From NCBI GenBank assembly GCA_000729835.1, contig JFHB01000114.1, positions 34,023 to 98,022 of the forward strand: 64,000 nt of DNA. Reading direction: 5' to 3'. Under the pieces are notes generated by a model. The model ran no database searches. It saw only the letters and a program-made list of their open reading frames with translations, and was not told where the DNA came from. Source of the DNA: Atkinsonella hypoxylon. Its lineage: Eukaryota > Ascomycota > Sordariomycetes > Hypocreales > Clavicipitaceae. Below, in pieces: positions 1-10,874 of this stretch. The translations under genes were made by a program, and so were the position numbers. The stretch's first letter is position 1, and every line of letters begins with the position of its first letter.

Positions 1-1
1 C

Positions 2-815
2 GAGCGACGTCGCCTAGGCCTCCTTGAAAAGCACAAGGTAAACCGCAGTCTGTCCGTATCAATTATTTTGCCGCGGAACATATTCTAACCCTGCCCAGGA
101 CTACTCCCTCCGAGCCAAGGACTTCAACAAGAAAAAGGCCCAGCTGAAATCGCTACGACAAAAAGCGTCGGAAAGAAACGATGATGAATTTTACTTTGGC
201 ATGATGTCCCGCAAGGGACCCGGGCCAAGAATCAAGAGCGGGAAAAGCTGGGACGGCACGGTCGAGGGTGATCGTGGCAACAGGGGCATGTCTGTCGATG
301 CGGTGCGTCTGCTGAAAACGCAGGACATGGGCTACGTTCGCACGATGCGCCAAGTGCTCGTCAAGGAGATTGCCCGACTGGAGGAACGGGTCGTTCTGGC
401 GCGAGGACTAGACCACCTCGATGACGACGAGGAAGACGAAGCCGAAGACGACGGTGGGTCTGATTCCGAAGACGACATGCCCATGCCTTCGAAACCAAAG
501 GCCCCTAGGAAGATTGTGTTTCTGGACGACGAAGAGACGCGGGAAACTACGGTGTTGGAAAAGCTGGAAGCGGATCAAGCGGAGCAAGCTGAGAATGAGG
601 AGAAGGACAGTCAACAGGGTGAGGAAGAGCTTGAACGGGCTAAAAATCTCCGCCGGCTGAAACGACAACTCGCCAATGCCAAGGAGAAGTTGAAAGTATT
701 CAATACCGCAGAGGCAGCTCTTGATGTCCAGCGAGCCAAGATGGCCAAGACAGCCACTTCTGGAGGCCAAACAAGGAGGGGCAAGAAAATTATGGTGCGA
801 GCCAGAAAGCGCTAG
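2..815 (+). CDS. UTP11: U3 snoRNP-associated protein UTP11 (5' end outside window)
   Basis: Small-subunit processome component needed for 18S rRNA maturation in the nucleolus. The visible CDS is join(2..37, 99..815). The first bases encode ERRRLGLLEKHK; a 61-nt intron (38..98, GTAAAC...CCCAG) follows; the frame resumes with DYSLRAKDFNKKK, the hallmark N-terminal Utp11 block. Then come the family signatures DEFYFGMMSRK, the GNRGMS region and QDMGYVRTMRQ, an acidic middle segment and a basic C-terminal end (RRGKKIMVRARKR). About 251 residues are visible and only a short N-terminal piece is missing, against roughly 250 residues in yeast. An ATG at 201 opens a long frame but is internal (in MMSRK). 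The gene is convergent with the next one. Family assignment is firm; the true start cannot be seen. Confidence 0.93.
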
Positions 816-1109
816 AACGCTACACGATGCCGCTATTGATTTACGTGATTTCCGCATACGCATGGCGTTTGGGTATCTCAAGAATTGACACGAAATATAC
901 TTGGAATTTCTCATTGTCGCAGTCCTTCTAGTAAACTATACGGGAACAACGCGACCTGGTGATGGTGAGGCTTTCAGTTTTTATCAGAAACTACGTGGCA
1001 CTATAAAGGTGAGCTTTCGAACCGGCCGCCGACGTGTCCCATTAAGTTCTAACAATCATAAACATAAGCTCGCTACGTGATGACCCAGAAAATGTATATA
1101 CAGATGTCT

Positions 1110-3014
1110 TCAATACTTCGATCCCACACATTTATATAACACCTTGAACACCACGCCCACGCATTTGATCAGGACAGTCAATGTCCAAATGATGAGGGCA
1201 AACAATCCCTTTGCAAGCTTCACCACCACGCGTACAAAGAACGGCAGTTTATCGCTTCGAGACCGGCTCCCGCGTCTGCCCTTTCCGAGACTATCATTTT
1301 GACTCTCGACATCGATCTCGAATTCTTCAATCTTGCGCCTCTTCTTCTTCTTCTTGTCGTCTCGCCTCACGCTCAATTTACTCAGTCTACCTGACACAGA
1401 GGAGTCACGTTTCGTCTCGCCCAAGAATGCCGGAGGAGGTGGCTCAAATGTCTCCATTGGGGCAGGGGAGTTTCGGTCTTCGGCAGCAGCAACGAGGAGG
1501 AGTGACGTGACAACCACGTCTAGGATGTAGCAGGATGCGATATGGGACGCGACACCAGTATCTAGCTCGATCCAACCTCCGCCTGTGCCATCCTTTGTGA
1601 GTTTGGCGATGTGCTTTGGGGATTCGTTGTGCTCCAACATGTACTCTATTCTCGAGTATGCCGGGTGGCGCTCAATTGTGACGCAGAATGGCTTTTCCAG
1701 CGCATTATGCACGAGGTAGTACATTGCGGTGTCCTCGTCCCATACTAACCGTGCGCATTCATTCTCCGCCGCCGTAACGGATGCAGGATCGTTGGCCTTC
1801 TCGATGGCCATCCTTGTAGCCACTGAGGGCATGAGCAGTGCGACGAGACCATCATTGGGAGGGTATTTTCGAGACTCTTCTTCCAGAGTTGTCGTTAGCG
1901 CCTCGTACCAATGCTTGGTATCTGATGATCGACTCCCTGTGCCGCTGCCCTTGCTGGAATTACCAGAAGGGCTGGGCGGTATGACATCCGTCTTAGGGGC
2001 CTTGTACGGCTTTGAAGGGTCGTATCTCGTCAGTTTCACATATGCCGATGCCGAAGTTGGGTCGAGCCGGAGATTCCAAAATGGATGTGAAGTGTCGGAC
2101 GATAGAGTATACACGGGCGCATCTTTTTGCTGGGTGAGCTTCAAGCAGAAGACGCGACCCTCTGATGGAGACGCTTGCCATCCATTGGCTACTCTCCACA
2201 GGTTTTTAAGTTCGGCGTTGGTGCATGGTGTAGGTACTACTGGCGGTGGTTGTGTTTGGATCCTGAGCGGCCATCGTCCTCGAGCTGCAGGCCGAGGATG
2301 AATGGCAGCAGGGCGGGCGGTGTCTCCTGTGACGGATCCTCTGGCTGGATCCTCTGGTTCATCGTAGACGGACTGTCTGCTGATGACAGCCCTGGGAATA
2401 TGCGACGGACTAAGTTGGGTAGGTGCGTATTGTTGCTGCGCAAGCGGGAGATTGGGATTATATGTAGGAAAGATTGACCTCAGCGCGCCTGGGCCGGACC
2501 CCGATGTACCGGTGTCGTCATTTAGAGGATGCTTTGCAATGGAACTTCTGGAGCGTCCGCTATTGCTAGGAACAAGTGTGTTGGCTTCTGAGAAAGCCGT
2601 CTCGGCGCGGCCAGGAACATCGTTGACATTCCATGCCTGCTGAACCGTGGCCGGCCCGGGATGCGTGGTATCTGTCTGTAAAGGCGCACCGTTGCTCAAC
2701 GGCCAGTTAGTTGGCGTGACGGACACCGCTGGAGACTCCATCTGCTGTTGCGGCAGCTGCATTTGCACAGGCGTCTGTATCCTTTGCTGCGGCGTCTGTC
2801 GTCCATGTCCACTCTGAGGGGAAGCTTGCGAAGAAGTATGAATGGCGTGGTCTGGTGTCCCGACTCGATATCCCGATGGTGTCAGAGCTCTACGCTCCTG
2901 CGATCCTGAACGCCGCCCAGGGCGCTGTCCGGCAATGCCCTGGGGCATTTTTGACGAGTTGAGGCTCGGGAACAGCGAGAAACTGCCTTGTTGTTGGGAC
3001 TGAGGCGAAGGCAT
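1110..3014 (-). CDS. Unnamed low-complexity protein with basic stretch and hydrophobic C-terminal tail
   Basis: Single-exon frame of 634 residues from the ATG at 3014. An in-frame ATG at 3086 would add 24 residues, but the start at MPSPQSQQQG looks more natural. Residues 1 to about 250 are disordered and rich in Gln, Pro and Ser, including several PQQ runs. A more ordered core of about 250 residues follows, with well-spaced Trp, Tyr and hydrophobic positions. Then come a Pro-rich stretch, a Lys/Arg block (KKKKKRRK), and a final 35-40 residues that are strongly hydrophobic (FALIIWTLTVLIK, then VGVVFKVLYKCVG). The tail suggests membrane association or a C-terminal anchor; that is inference. I do not recognise a catalytic motif and give no function. 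It converges on UTP11, with 294 nt between the stops. Confidence 0.8.
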   Translation of the reverse strand: MPSPQSQQQGSFSLFPSLNSSKMPQGIAGQRPGRRSGSQERRALTPSGYRVGTPDHAIHTSSQASPQSGHGRQTPQQRIQTPVQMQLPQQQMESPAVSVTPTNWPLSNGAPLQTDTTHPGPATVQQAWNVNDVPGRAETAFSEANTLVPSNSGRSRSSIAKHPLNDDTGTSGSGPGALRSIFPTYNPNLPLAQQQYAPTQLSPSHIPRAVISRQSVYDEPEDPARGSVTGDTARPAAIHPRPAARGRWPLRIQTQPPPVVPTPCTNAELKNLWRVANGWQASPSEGRVFCLKLTQQKDAPVYTLSSDTSHPFWNLRLDPTSASAYVKLTRYDPSKPYKAPKTDVIPPSPSGNSSKGSGTGSRSSDTKHWYEALTTTLEEESRKYPPNDGLVALLMPSVATRMAIEKANDPASVTAAENECARLVWDEDTAMYYLVHNALEKPFCVTIERHPAYSRIEYMLEHNESPKHIAKLTKDGTGGGWIELDTGVASHIASCYILDVVVTSLLLVAAAEDRNSPAPMETFEPPPPAFLGETKRDSSVSGRLSKLSVRRDDKKKKKRRKIEEFEIDVESQNDSLGKGRRGSRSRSDKLPFFVRVVVKLAKGLFALIIWTLTVLIKCVGVVFKVLYKCVGSKY

Positions 3015-4487
3015 TTTCGATCTAGTGTATAACACTGAGCAACAGTGCTTCGAGAAAAAGAAAACAAAATGGAAGTCACCAGGCACAATTCCGAAGAACG
3101 CCTCGATTTCAAAGAGAGAAGACTTTTTTTTTCTTTCCTTGTTCTCTCTCTCCTTGTCCCCAAACTGCCTACTGCTTCATTCTGTCTGACGCCGATATCC
3201 CGCAAACAGTAGACGAGACGTCAGGAAAAGCAAACAGGATAAGATCATCAAGAAAGCAGATCGTCAGCACGTCTCCCGAAAAACAGGCGGGTACCAGCAT
3301 AGCATATACATAGCTCCAGCACAATGACCCCCCACGTCCACACACCCAGCCCAGTCCTCCCCGTTGCCATTCGCAGACTATGTTTCGAGCCAAGTTATGT
3401 CAACCCGGTCGAGTCCCAAAAGCCAACCAGTAGGCATCCCGCCCGCACCACATCCAGGCGCCCACATTAAGCGCTTCCTGGGGATGAAAATAGAGCACCT
3501 TCCCCGTGCGGGACGGTGCCTACACCGACTAAAATTAGAAGTGTCGGTGATGCGTGGGCCAATGGCGGGCAGCATCACACTGCAGCCGCTGAGAAGTGGA
3601 GAGGGACTCTGCGTTTAAGCGCTGGATGGGCGCAATGCCGCGATGGGATTGGGCCGTGGGTGTTGCGAGGCGTTCCTAGATCATCTTATCCGGAAGGAGG
3701 CTAGAAGTGCCAGATTAGGTTAGGTACCTATCTTGTGTCTGGTACGCTGAGTGACGGACGAGTCCCTGAGGCATCCCCGTTGCATCCCTGTGGCCAGGCC
3801 TCCCTGTGATTCGGCATTACAAGGCAGGCGCGACTGTAAGTCAATATCAACAGGGCAACAGGGCAACAGGGCAACAGGGCAACAGGGCAACAGCGCTGTG
3901 CAGTCAAAGCTTGGGGATCTCATCCCCAGTGCCTCTTCTTGTTGATGCTGCACCTCCCGTTTCGCTCTTTCTCTCTCTTCATTTTTGAAATGGCATGGCT
4001 TTTTATTCTCTGGCGACTCACGATTTATAGAGCACGGAATCTACGCATACCTTAGACCTTGGAAATTAGAACTCTCATGACATCGCGAATTGCAAATCGT
4101 CTGCTGGCTTCGTCTGAAACGGTACCACCACGCCCACGCTTTACCAGGAGAACAAGAAATGGGTTGCCATCACCGGCCACACCAGCTGATGCATGCGCGA
4201 CATTCTGATCATGCTCGTCAGGCAAAGAAACATCCCCCACACTTAAGTAGTGATTTCTATCAACTCGGCCTTGTCGCCTCACAACCATCCCCGCCGCATC
4301 CTCTCCTCGTACAAGTTCTTTTCGCTTCCAGTAACAACACCCGTGTCTATAAAAATACATCCAGGAGCAAGATCCCAACCAAGACCAACGCCGAACCGAT
4401 GCAACTGGCCAAGAAGAAAGCTCCCCAGCCCACTCCGCCATTAAAGAAAACCGACCAAGTCACCCATCAAGTCAGGCAAGACCAACG
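3015..4487. other. Gene-free interval with 8-nt tandem repeat
   Basis: Upstream region of the unnamed protein gene at 1110-3014 and downstream region of CMC1. It holds a short tandem array (3848-3893). The reverse frame at 4052-4441 (129 codons) has no recognisable protein character. Nothing else is supported. Confidence 0.5.
3848..3893. repeat. Tandem repeat, unit CAACAGGG
   Basis: Five perfect head-to-tail copies of an 8-nt unit followed by a partial sixth copy. The region is intergenic. Confidence 0.9.
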
Positions 4488-5082
4488 TCACCTCGACCTC
4501 TCCGGTCCACGAGGCCTCTCCTTAGCCGTCAGCCCCCCAACCCTCTCCGCTTGACCCAGCTTCTCCAACTCCCTCTGCTTCGACAAGCGCACCTCCTCAG
4601 GCAACCCCCACCACTCGCGAATGAATCCCTCCTGAGCAGCCGCCATCTTTGCCTTTCGCTCCCGCTGCCGATGGCGCTCCATTCGCATGGCGAACCACTC
4701 TTCGCGGGCGGCATCGTGCTCCTCCTGCGTGGCGCGCAGCTTCATGCAGTTGTTCATGGCGCGGTGCTGGACGCGGCAGGCGAAGGAGACGGTGAAGGTG
4801 CGACCGAGGGCACAGGCTGCGAAGGCTACGGCGTGCAAATAAATTAGCGCGAATAGTACCGTGTAAGAAAGTAGATTTCCAGCTCTGTCGGTCCCATGTC
4901 GCGCAGCGCGTTGCGGTTGATCTCATACCTTTGATCTCCTCGGCGCACTGCTTGCGTACTCGGGCGTAGAATATATCGCGCACTTGGGACTCCTGCGAGG
5001 CGGATAGCGGTAAGGGGTTCCTCGACGGCACGCCTAGGCGCTCTTGCGGGACGTCTGGTTTGTCGGTCGCCATGGCTGTCAT
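4488..5082 (-). CDS. CMC1: COX assembly mitochondrial protein CMC1 (twin CX9C)
   Basis: Intermembrane-space protein of the CHCH family, required for cytochrome c oxidase assembly (COX1 stage) and copper handling. CDS is complement(join(4488..4825, 4929..5082)), 163 residues. The intron (GTATGAG...CCGTAG) falls inside the motif. Once it is removed, the sequence shows CAEEIKAFAAC and then CRVQHRAMNNC, each a perfect C-x9-C separated by the GRTFTVSFA loop, which is the twin CX9C signature of Cmc1. After it comes the family EEHDAAREEWFAMRMER helix and a charged tail, longer than in yeast but usual in filamentous fungi. The start is uncertain: 5082 (MTAMATDKP) is preferred, 5073 is an alternative, and the frame is open up to an ATG at 5145. 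Confidence 0.88.
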
Positions 5083-5906
5083 TTGGTGGGAGGGAGAGGC
5101 TTCGACGTAGAAGGGTAGCTGCCTGACCGTCGATGTGTTTGCCACGATGTGTTTGCCAGTAGGACGTTGTCCTCTTCCCGTTTGATGGCCCGCGGCGCAG
5201 AGAATGCCAGGAAGTGTCGTTGGCGCGGAAGCTCGGTATCGAGCTGGCGGGATATGTTAATCATCGTGCATGGAAGCTCCGTTCACCAGGCGAACCTGAA
5301 GCTGGTCAGGGTGGCAGAACTTACTCACCGCCTGCCACGGTTGACTTTACTGTATTCCCACCACGGTATGAATAAAGTACCCCTTGGTTAATATTTCTTT
5401 GCCCGCCTAGTTATCTTCCTGGAGAAAATTGCAAAATTGAGACGCTGAAACTTCTTCATGGTTGGATTATTAATACGTGCAGTGTAAATCTTGGATATCA
5501 GCGTTTGCAATAGCTCATTCGCCATTCGTTGCAGGCGAATACCGGGCTTACACTCCGATCCTTGCCTCCCTTTGCGTAACAATTGAACAACCATCCACGG
5601 CAACGACAAGGGTAGGTTTCATTATGAATTCAAAAAACGTGTCACGTATTTTGGTTTTTTATTTTTTTAATTTTTTTTTACCGGCGCCATGGCGGGAAAA
5701 CGACCAAAGACCTGCATGAGTTGGATACCCGTCATAGTTTACACGTCAAATCTATCGCCATGAGGGTATACACATCACATTGAATAGAGCGCTAGAATTA
5801 TATAATAGTCTTGGTCACACAACATTAGAATTCCCCCCTCGGTCAAAGCATACAACGCCTCACATGTCATGCTTCATAACTCTCCTCTGCTTTCCTGGCC
5901 TTGCAA
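5083..5906. other. Intergenic region
   Basis: This lies between CMC1 (5' side) and the stop of the MARVEL gene. It contains T-rich tracts around 5650-5680. No coding or RNA feature is seen. Confidence 0.5.
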
Positions 5907-7050
5907 CTACTGCTGCGCATTGTTCGGGTGCTGCTGGGGATAATACTGCTGGGGAGGCGGGGAGGTCGTGACAGGAGGTGTAGCGTGGCTTTGTTGAGCC
6001 TGGGGCGTTCCCGATAGCTCACTACCCTGGTAGACATGCTGCTGATAGCCTGAGTTTTGCTGGTACTGCTGAGGATACTGGTTATTGTATGCTTGCTGAT
6101 CCTGAGGCGGTTGATACTGCGGCTGCTCCTGGTAAGGGCTCTGAGCAGGCTGGAAGCCGTTCTGAGGGGGCTGGCTCAGAGGGGGCTGGTGTCCACCGGT
6201 TTGTTGTGGTTGAACAGGCTGCTGCTGCTGCTGCATCACAGGAGCAGCTTGCTCCGTCTTGGACGACATCTGATACGTGTTGCCGGTCGACAAGGCACTT
6301 CCAATAGGGAAGCGACCCTCCTTGCGACCGCGCAGGAACATGACGAGAGTGTAGACAAACGTCGCGATGAACAAGACCCTATTTCATACAGCAATCAGTC
6401 CTGAACAACTCAGAAGGGTTTAAAAGAAAAAGCTGGGGCAACGGGCACCTTACCACACTAGGGCGCCAAGACCAGCAACAGCACTGAACATGTCGGCATC
6501 GCGCTTCAACGAAAAGTCCCTCCTGCCAAGCTGCCTTTTCCGATAGCACACTGTGCCGGCGCCGTAATCGACGCATCTGCTGGCAGAAGTAGAGCCGCCG
6601 AGAGAAGCGCGTCGGGCAGCTGCGGCGGCAAAGGTCGCGAGCCACATGATGACGAGGAAGGCGTCGAGGGCGATGACGGCGATGACATGGTATGCTACTT
6701 GCCAGGAGGGGATTTTCTCGGTGGTGAGGATATAGAAGAGGACTATCCAGGTGAGAACTGACTGTCACATTTTTAGCTATTGTCGGATTCTTGTTTATAT
6801 ATATATATATATATATATTTAATGATACAAAAAATTTGTTGCAATGGATGATGAGGCAGTGTAAAAGGGGGGGGGGACTTACAGTAGCGACGGCCAGACC
6901 AAACTCATCTAGGACAAAGTCCTGCAACAACCGGGCTGCCAGCCCCAGAATCACAATGGAAAGCAGGAACTGGAATCCTCGGATGATGGTCACCCATATG
7001 GGCGCCTCAAGAACATGGCTTGACGAGTGCTTTTCCGCAACAGTCTCCAT
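5907..7050 (-). CDS. MARVEL-domain membrane protein with Gln/Pro-rich tail
   Basis: Four-helix membrane protein of the MARVEL type, whose members organise membrane microdomains and vesicle traffic. CDS is complement(join(5907..6378, 6454..6761, 6883..7050)), 315 residues. Exon 1 carries helix 1 (FQFLLSIVILGLAARLL). Exon 2 carries helix 2 (LTWIVLFYILTT) and helix 3 (VIAVIALDAFLVIMWLATFAA), then a loop with Cys residues. Helix 4 spans the last splice (LVWVLFIATFVYTLVMFL). The last 130 residues are a cytosolic tail rich in Gln, Pro, Tyr and Asn, including a poly-Gln run. Intron 1 (6762..6882) contains an (AT)n run and a G run; intron 2 is 6454-side to 6378 (6379..6453). All junctions keep frame. 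The family call is sound; the specific role is unknown. Confidence 0.85.
6795..6821. repeat. (AT)n microsatellite in intron 1 of the MARVEL gene
   Basis: Uninterrupted TA dinucleotide run, followed some 45 nt later by a run of about ten G residues, all within the predicted first intron. Confidence 0.85.
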
Positions 7051-8556
7051 CGCAGAGCCGGCTTACAGATAAGTGTCCAAAGATCCAGGTGTCCTCAAGT
7101 CGTAGAGGAAAGGGGAGGAAAGGGAATTAAAAACGTATTTCACTACGCCGGGCCAAAGCCAAGGGGAGATTCTAGAGGGGATACAAACGAGAACAAATTG
7201 CCAACGGCGGCATGCACCTCAGACACTTCTACATTTTCCCCGTCCAGCATCACTCCCCAACCATTACATCTTCGCTGAAATCTGCTTAAAGGTCAACTGA
7301 GTTAGTGGACAGGCAGGGCTAATTTGAACTCTGAGCCACGGAATTGTAAAGGTCTCGTACGAGCCATCAAGAAGCAAAGAGGAAGCCAATATTGTCGTCT
7401 AGTTTGCTTCAGCCGCACGGCGTAGCAGGGTCTAGGGCCCGCTGGGTTGCGTGTGAGAGGTCAAGGACGCGACGCCACGCTGGCTCGTGCCGAGATGGTT
7501 GATTGCAAAGGTTGAATTTAGCTTGGGGCGTCGTGGTGGGTAAGCGGGTCTTGTCGAGCGAGTTTGGGTGCTTGTGGTAACGGGGTTCGTGATGCGAGCT
7601 TGATGGGAATGGAGGCGTTGGGTTGGGAGTCGAGGTATGGGGGCGGTTTTGCCTTCTTTGGAGCGAATGTGTTGAGATTCATTTGGCTGTGTCCTCGAGA
7701 CACGCGCAGGGCAGAACACCACACAAGATGTCACAGAGCAATATTCCGTATTTGGCGTCGCTGTTGCAAAACTGTTCTGGGCAATCTGTCGAGTCTGTCG
7801 AGATTACACGAAGTGATGCAGGGTGCAGTAGGAGTATAGTCCTGTGTCCTGTCCGTCTGAAATTCCGACTGGCAAGCCAAGTGCGGCCCCATTCCGCAGT
7901 CCACCAAGCCGAATGCAGGTCCTCGTCCCGTCATCATCGTCATCATCGTCATCATCCTCGTCCTCCTCTCTCGCCTGCGCTGCTTGTGCTCGAATTAGCA
8001 ACATCATCCCGAGGCCAGTCAGCCGCTCAGCTCCCCCCACTCAACTGGGTTTCACCGCATATACAGCATGTCTGTCCAAGGAGTCTCATCCGTCCCGAGT
8101 CTGGAGCCCAATCTTGCCCGTTCACTCTTCGGCGATGTACCCGCCAACCTACCTTACACCACCACTAACAGCCCTGGGGAGCAGACTCAGCTGGGATTGC
8201 AGGTGCAGGTGCAGGTGCAGGTTTAATTCGCAGGGGTTTCGGCTGCGAACCCTTTCTTCCTCTTTTGAAAAAACCATGCTCGGTATATAGTACGGAGACA
8301 TGGGAAAGCACGCACTCACTCCGAACCCATGTTCAGGAAATAATGTGGCATTTTATGCAGCAATCTCTTTTTCTCGATTGGTTGTGCGTCTGGCTTTTGC
8401 CTTCACCTTGGCCTCGATTACTCCGAACCCCTGCTCAGAACAGCCTATTTCTCCGCGATAGTTTGATGTCCCCTTGCTCCCGCTTCTCGCAAGAAATTCA
8501 CACATGCCTCGATGGCTGAGTCGTTTAGTTACCATTTCACGCCGTAACCTGCCAGA
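7051..8556. other. Intergenic region, mostly without supported genes
   Basis: Upstream of the MARVEL gene and downstream of xylitol dehydrogenase. It holds a CATCGT/CATCAT microsatellite near 7932-7962 and a possible small frame at 8068-8226 (listed separately). Overlapping long frames on both strands here lack conserved character. Confidence 0.45.
8068..8226 (+). CDS. Possible small ORF ending in a GTGCAG repeat
   Basis: 52 codons from ATG to TAA. The first 40 residues have protein-like composition (start MSVQGVSSVPSLEPN, then LFGDVPANLPY). The last codons are a hexamer repeat (CAGGTG) giving alternating Gln-Val. A TATACAG acceptor-like sequence lies just before the ATG, so it could instead be an internal exon. 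No relative is recognised; it may be chance. Confidence 0.2.
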   Translation: MSVQGVSSVPSLEPNLARSLFGDVPANLPYTTTNSPGEQTQLGLQVQVQVQV

Positions 8557-9731
8557 CTAGATCTTCTCGTTGGGCCCGGCAATCAAGATTTTGATGACCT
8601 GTCCCTCCTTCACCTTTTTAAATGCCTCCTCCGCCTTGTCGAATGGTACAACGGTCGTGACGAGCTTTTTGACGTCGATTCTGCCGCTAGCCACGAGCTC
8701 AATGGCCAATTCATAGTCGCCTGGGCCATACCGGAAGGATCCCTTGGCCGTCACCTCTTTGAGACACAGCGCCATGATTGGGAACGTAATGTCGTTTTTA
8801 CCCATGCCACCTTGCACGTAGGTGCCTCCCGTGCGGACAATGTGAAGGCTGGCCTGGATGGAAGACTCAGCACCGCTGGCGTCAATGACGACGTCTGCGC
8901 CCCTGGGGAGATTGATCTGCTTCTTTATAGCCTCGGCATTCTCCTCGGGCGAAATTTTCTGCGAAAGGTAGGTGTGCGTGGACGCGAACTCCTTGGCGAA
9001 GTCGAGCTTTGCCTGGACAATGTCCACGCTGACGACCATGGAGGCGCCGTAGGCTCTGGCAACGGCCGCGCAGAGCAGGCCGACGGGGCCGGCGCCCATG
9101 ACGACGACGGATTGGCCTGGCTGGACGGCTGCTTGCTTGACGATGTGGACGGCGACAGCCAGCGGCTCAATGAGGGCGCCCTCTTGGAGGGATACCGAGT
9201 CCGGGAGCTTGTAGCAGTAGTCGGCGGGGGACGACCATAGTCCAGTCAAGGTGCCGTCGTAGGGGGGCGTAGCAGCGAAGATCATGTCCTCGCACAGGTT
9301 GTACTTGCCAGCGCGGCAGTTTGTGCATCGTCGACAGCCGTAGCCAGGCTCGATGGCAACACGATCCCCGGGCTTGAGATGCGAGACTTGGCCGCCTACT
9401 TCGAGAACCGTGCCTGCGGATTCGTGGCCGAGAACCATGGGATCTTTGACGACGAAGTGGCCGATGGCCCCAAGGTGCCAGTAGTGCACGTCAGAGCCGC
9501 AGATGCCTGTGTAGTTGACGACTACGATGACATCGTGCGGCGATTGGAGAGTTGGCTTAGGCCGCTCTTCATAGGTAACGTCGAGGGGCTTGTTGAGAAC
9601 AAAGGAGAGGTTCTACGCGAGGGGAATTAGTGTCAAGCCCTGTCGTCTTCTTCTTCGACTCCCATTTTTGGCACGAGTCAGATGGACACCCTTACGCTAA
9701 TGTCGTCCCGGCTGACAGTCTGGGAGGCCAT
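8557..9731 (-). CDS. xdh1: Xylitol dehydrogenase (D-xylulose reductase)
   Basis: Zinc-dependent medium-chain dehydrogenase that oxidises xylitol to D-xylulose with NAD in the fungal D-xylose and L-arabinose pathways; cytosolic. CDS is complement(join(8557..9612, 9696..9731)), 363 residues, the same length as the Trichoderma enzyme. Exon 1 gives MASQTVSRDDIS; after an 83-nt intron the protein continues NLSFVLNKP. Visible motifs: GICGSDVHYW (catalytic zinc Cys), GHESAGTV, the structural-zinc cysteines in CRRCTNCRAGKYNLC, VMGAGPVGLL (nucleotide binding), then VSVDI with the Asp that favours NAD, and the conserved C-terminal end IKILIAGPNEK. The stop is followed by a gene-free gap, and the 5' end faces the small peptide gene at 10414. 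Assignment within the sorbitol/xylitol/arabinitol group rests on the near-complete match to known XDH motifs. Confidence 0.93.
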
Positions 9732-10413
9732 CTTGAGAAGTAACGGATGGAATGCGACGTGAATGTGTTCTGGGGAACGGGGAATGAGTGAGGTACGATA
9801 TCTCAAAAGTGCGATGACGTAGCATTGATGTCGTCGTCTCTCCAAGTTGATGTGTCGGTAGCAGAGAGACCAGTTGCTGCCACAGGAAAAGTCGTCCCTT
9901 TACAGAATACGCCGGGATGTCGTCCTCTATTTGGACGCGAGGTTGGGGAGATGGAGAGGGAAAGGCGGGAAAAAAAAAAGCATTATTCGGCTTGGCGCAA
10001 ATGGGGGGAAACACGCATTATTAAATACTTATCCAGACGTTGCACACTCAACTTCTATTTGTCACTGCAGGTCACGATGCCGCAGAATGACGTGAACCAG
10101 AGTCCAGAGCTCTCGGTGCTGCTTCGACTTAGCCGGCCCAATGAGCTGCCGCTGTCAGTCTCGGTGCTTAACTAGGGGCCGTCAGTCGACGGAACAGCTG
10201 CTAGCCAGCCTATCTGGGCCAACTTCCCCCAGTCTAAACTCTGCCTGCATGTGCCCGCACACGCCGTCACACACAAGCTAAGCTGTCAAGTCAAGTCAAG
10301 GCTTGGCGAAAAGCTTAAATCGGGCCTCTGCGTATTTGAAATCCCAGGAGCGCCCAACAACCCGGATTGTCACTCAAGCTTGCATCCACGCTCAACAACT
10401 GGTTGCTTTCAAG
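9732..10413. promoter_or_regulatory. Divergent promoter interval between xdh1 and a small secreted-peptide gene
   Basis: 682 nt separating two divergent starts, so control sites for both genes probably lie here. No operator could be named by eye. The interval contains an A-rich run near 9970 and several CT-rich stretches. Confidence 0.45.
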
Positions 10414-10626
10414 ATGAAGTTTTCCACCATCACTCTTCTCCTTTCGCCCGTGGCCATGGCGCTCCCCATCTCCTTGGTACGTTGTGCGCGTTCTGGGAGT
10501 GGTTGTCGATGCTGACTGACGTGTCTTTAGGAGTATCCCTCCCACTCTCATATAGCCAGGATCGACAAGCGAGCCGACGCAGCAGACAAGGATTCATGCC
10601 CTTTGACCAAACAGAAGAGGTCCTGA
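10414..10626 (+). CDS. Predicted small secreted peptide precursor (52 aa)
   Basis: Two exons, join(10414..10476, 10531..10626). Exon 1 codes for a clear signal peptide (MKFSTITLLLSPVAMALPIS) with a likely cleavage near the Ala-Leu-Pro. The 54-nt intron is canonical (GTACGT...CTGAC...TTTAG). Exon 2 gives EYPSHSHIARIDKR, a dibasic Kex2-type site, then a short tail with one Cys and a second Lys-Arg just before the end (TKQKRS). The stop sits at the start of an 11-nt repeat (GTCCTGAACGG). The design resembles fungal secreted peptide precursors, but no mature peptide family is recognised. It could also be the intact front of a decayed longer gene, since readable codons occur after 10680. Function unknown. 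Confidence 0.5.
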
Positions 10627-10874
10627 ACGGGTCCTGAACGGGTCCTGAACGAGGTTGATTGATTGACTTTGAATGCACAGTTTTCCGCAAAGTCGCTGAG
10701 CTGGATCCCTACAATCAGACCTTTCCCAAATTACTAGACAGAGTGTGGTCAAGTTGTTGTAATACGAAATGAAACAAAACTCATACTCTCATCATCCATA
10801 AGCCTGAATAGATACAGAATACAGTGACCGTCCCGTCGCCCTTTCCCCAACGCCACCGGAAGCTCTTCCCTCCC

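Noticed and set aside
408..914. 168-codon reverse frame over UTP11
   Set aside because: Antisense to a well-supported gene; the composition mirrors the acidic Utp11 stretch and no motif is seen.
4052..4441. 129-codon reverse frame downstream of CMC1
   Set aside because: No recognisable motif, odd composition, no splice partner; it probably lies in the CMC1 3' region.
7623..8168. 181-codon forward frame and overlapping frames on both strands
   Set aside because: Several frames overlap in the same low-complexity CATCGT-rich DNA. No protein character is consistent across them.
10627..10770. Possible extra exon after the secreted peptide (text like VFRKVAELDPYNQTF)
   Set aside because: No donor/acceptor pair keeps the frame open from the peptide gene. 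It may be a relic.
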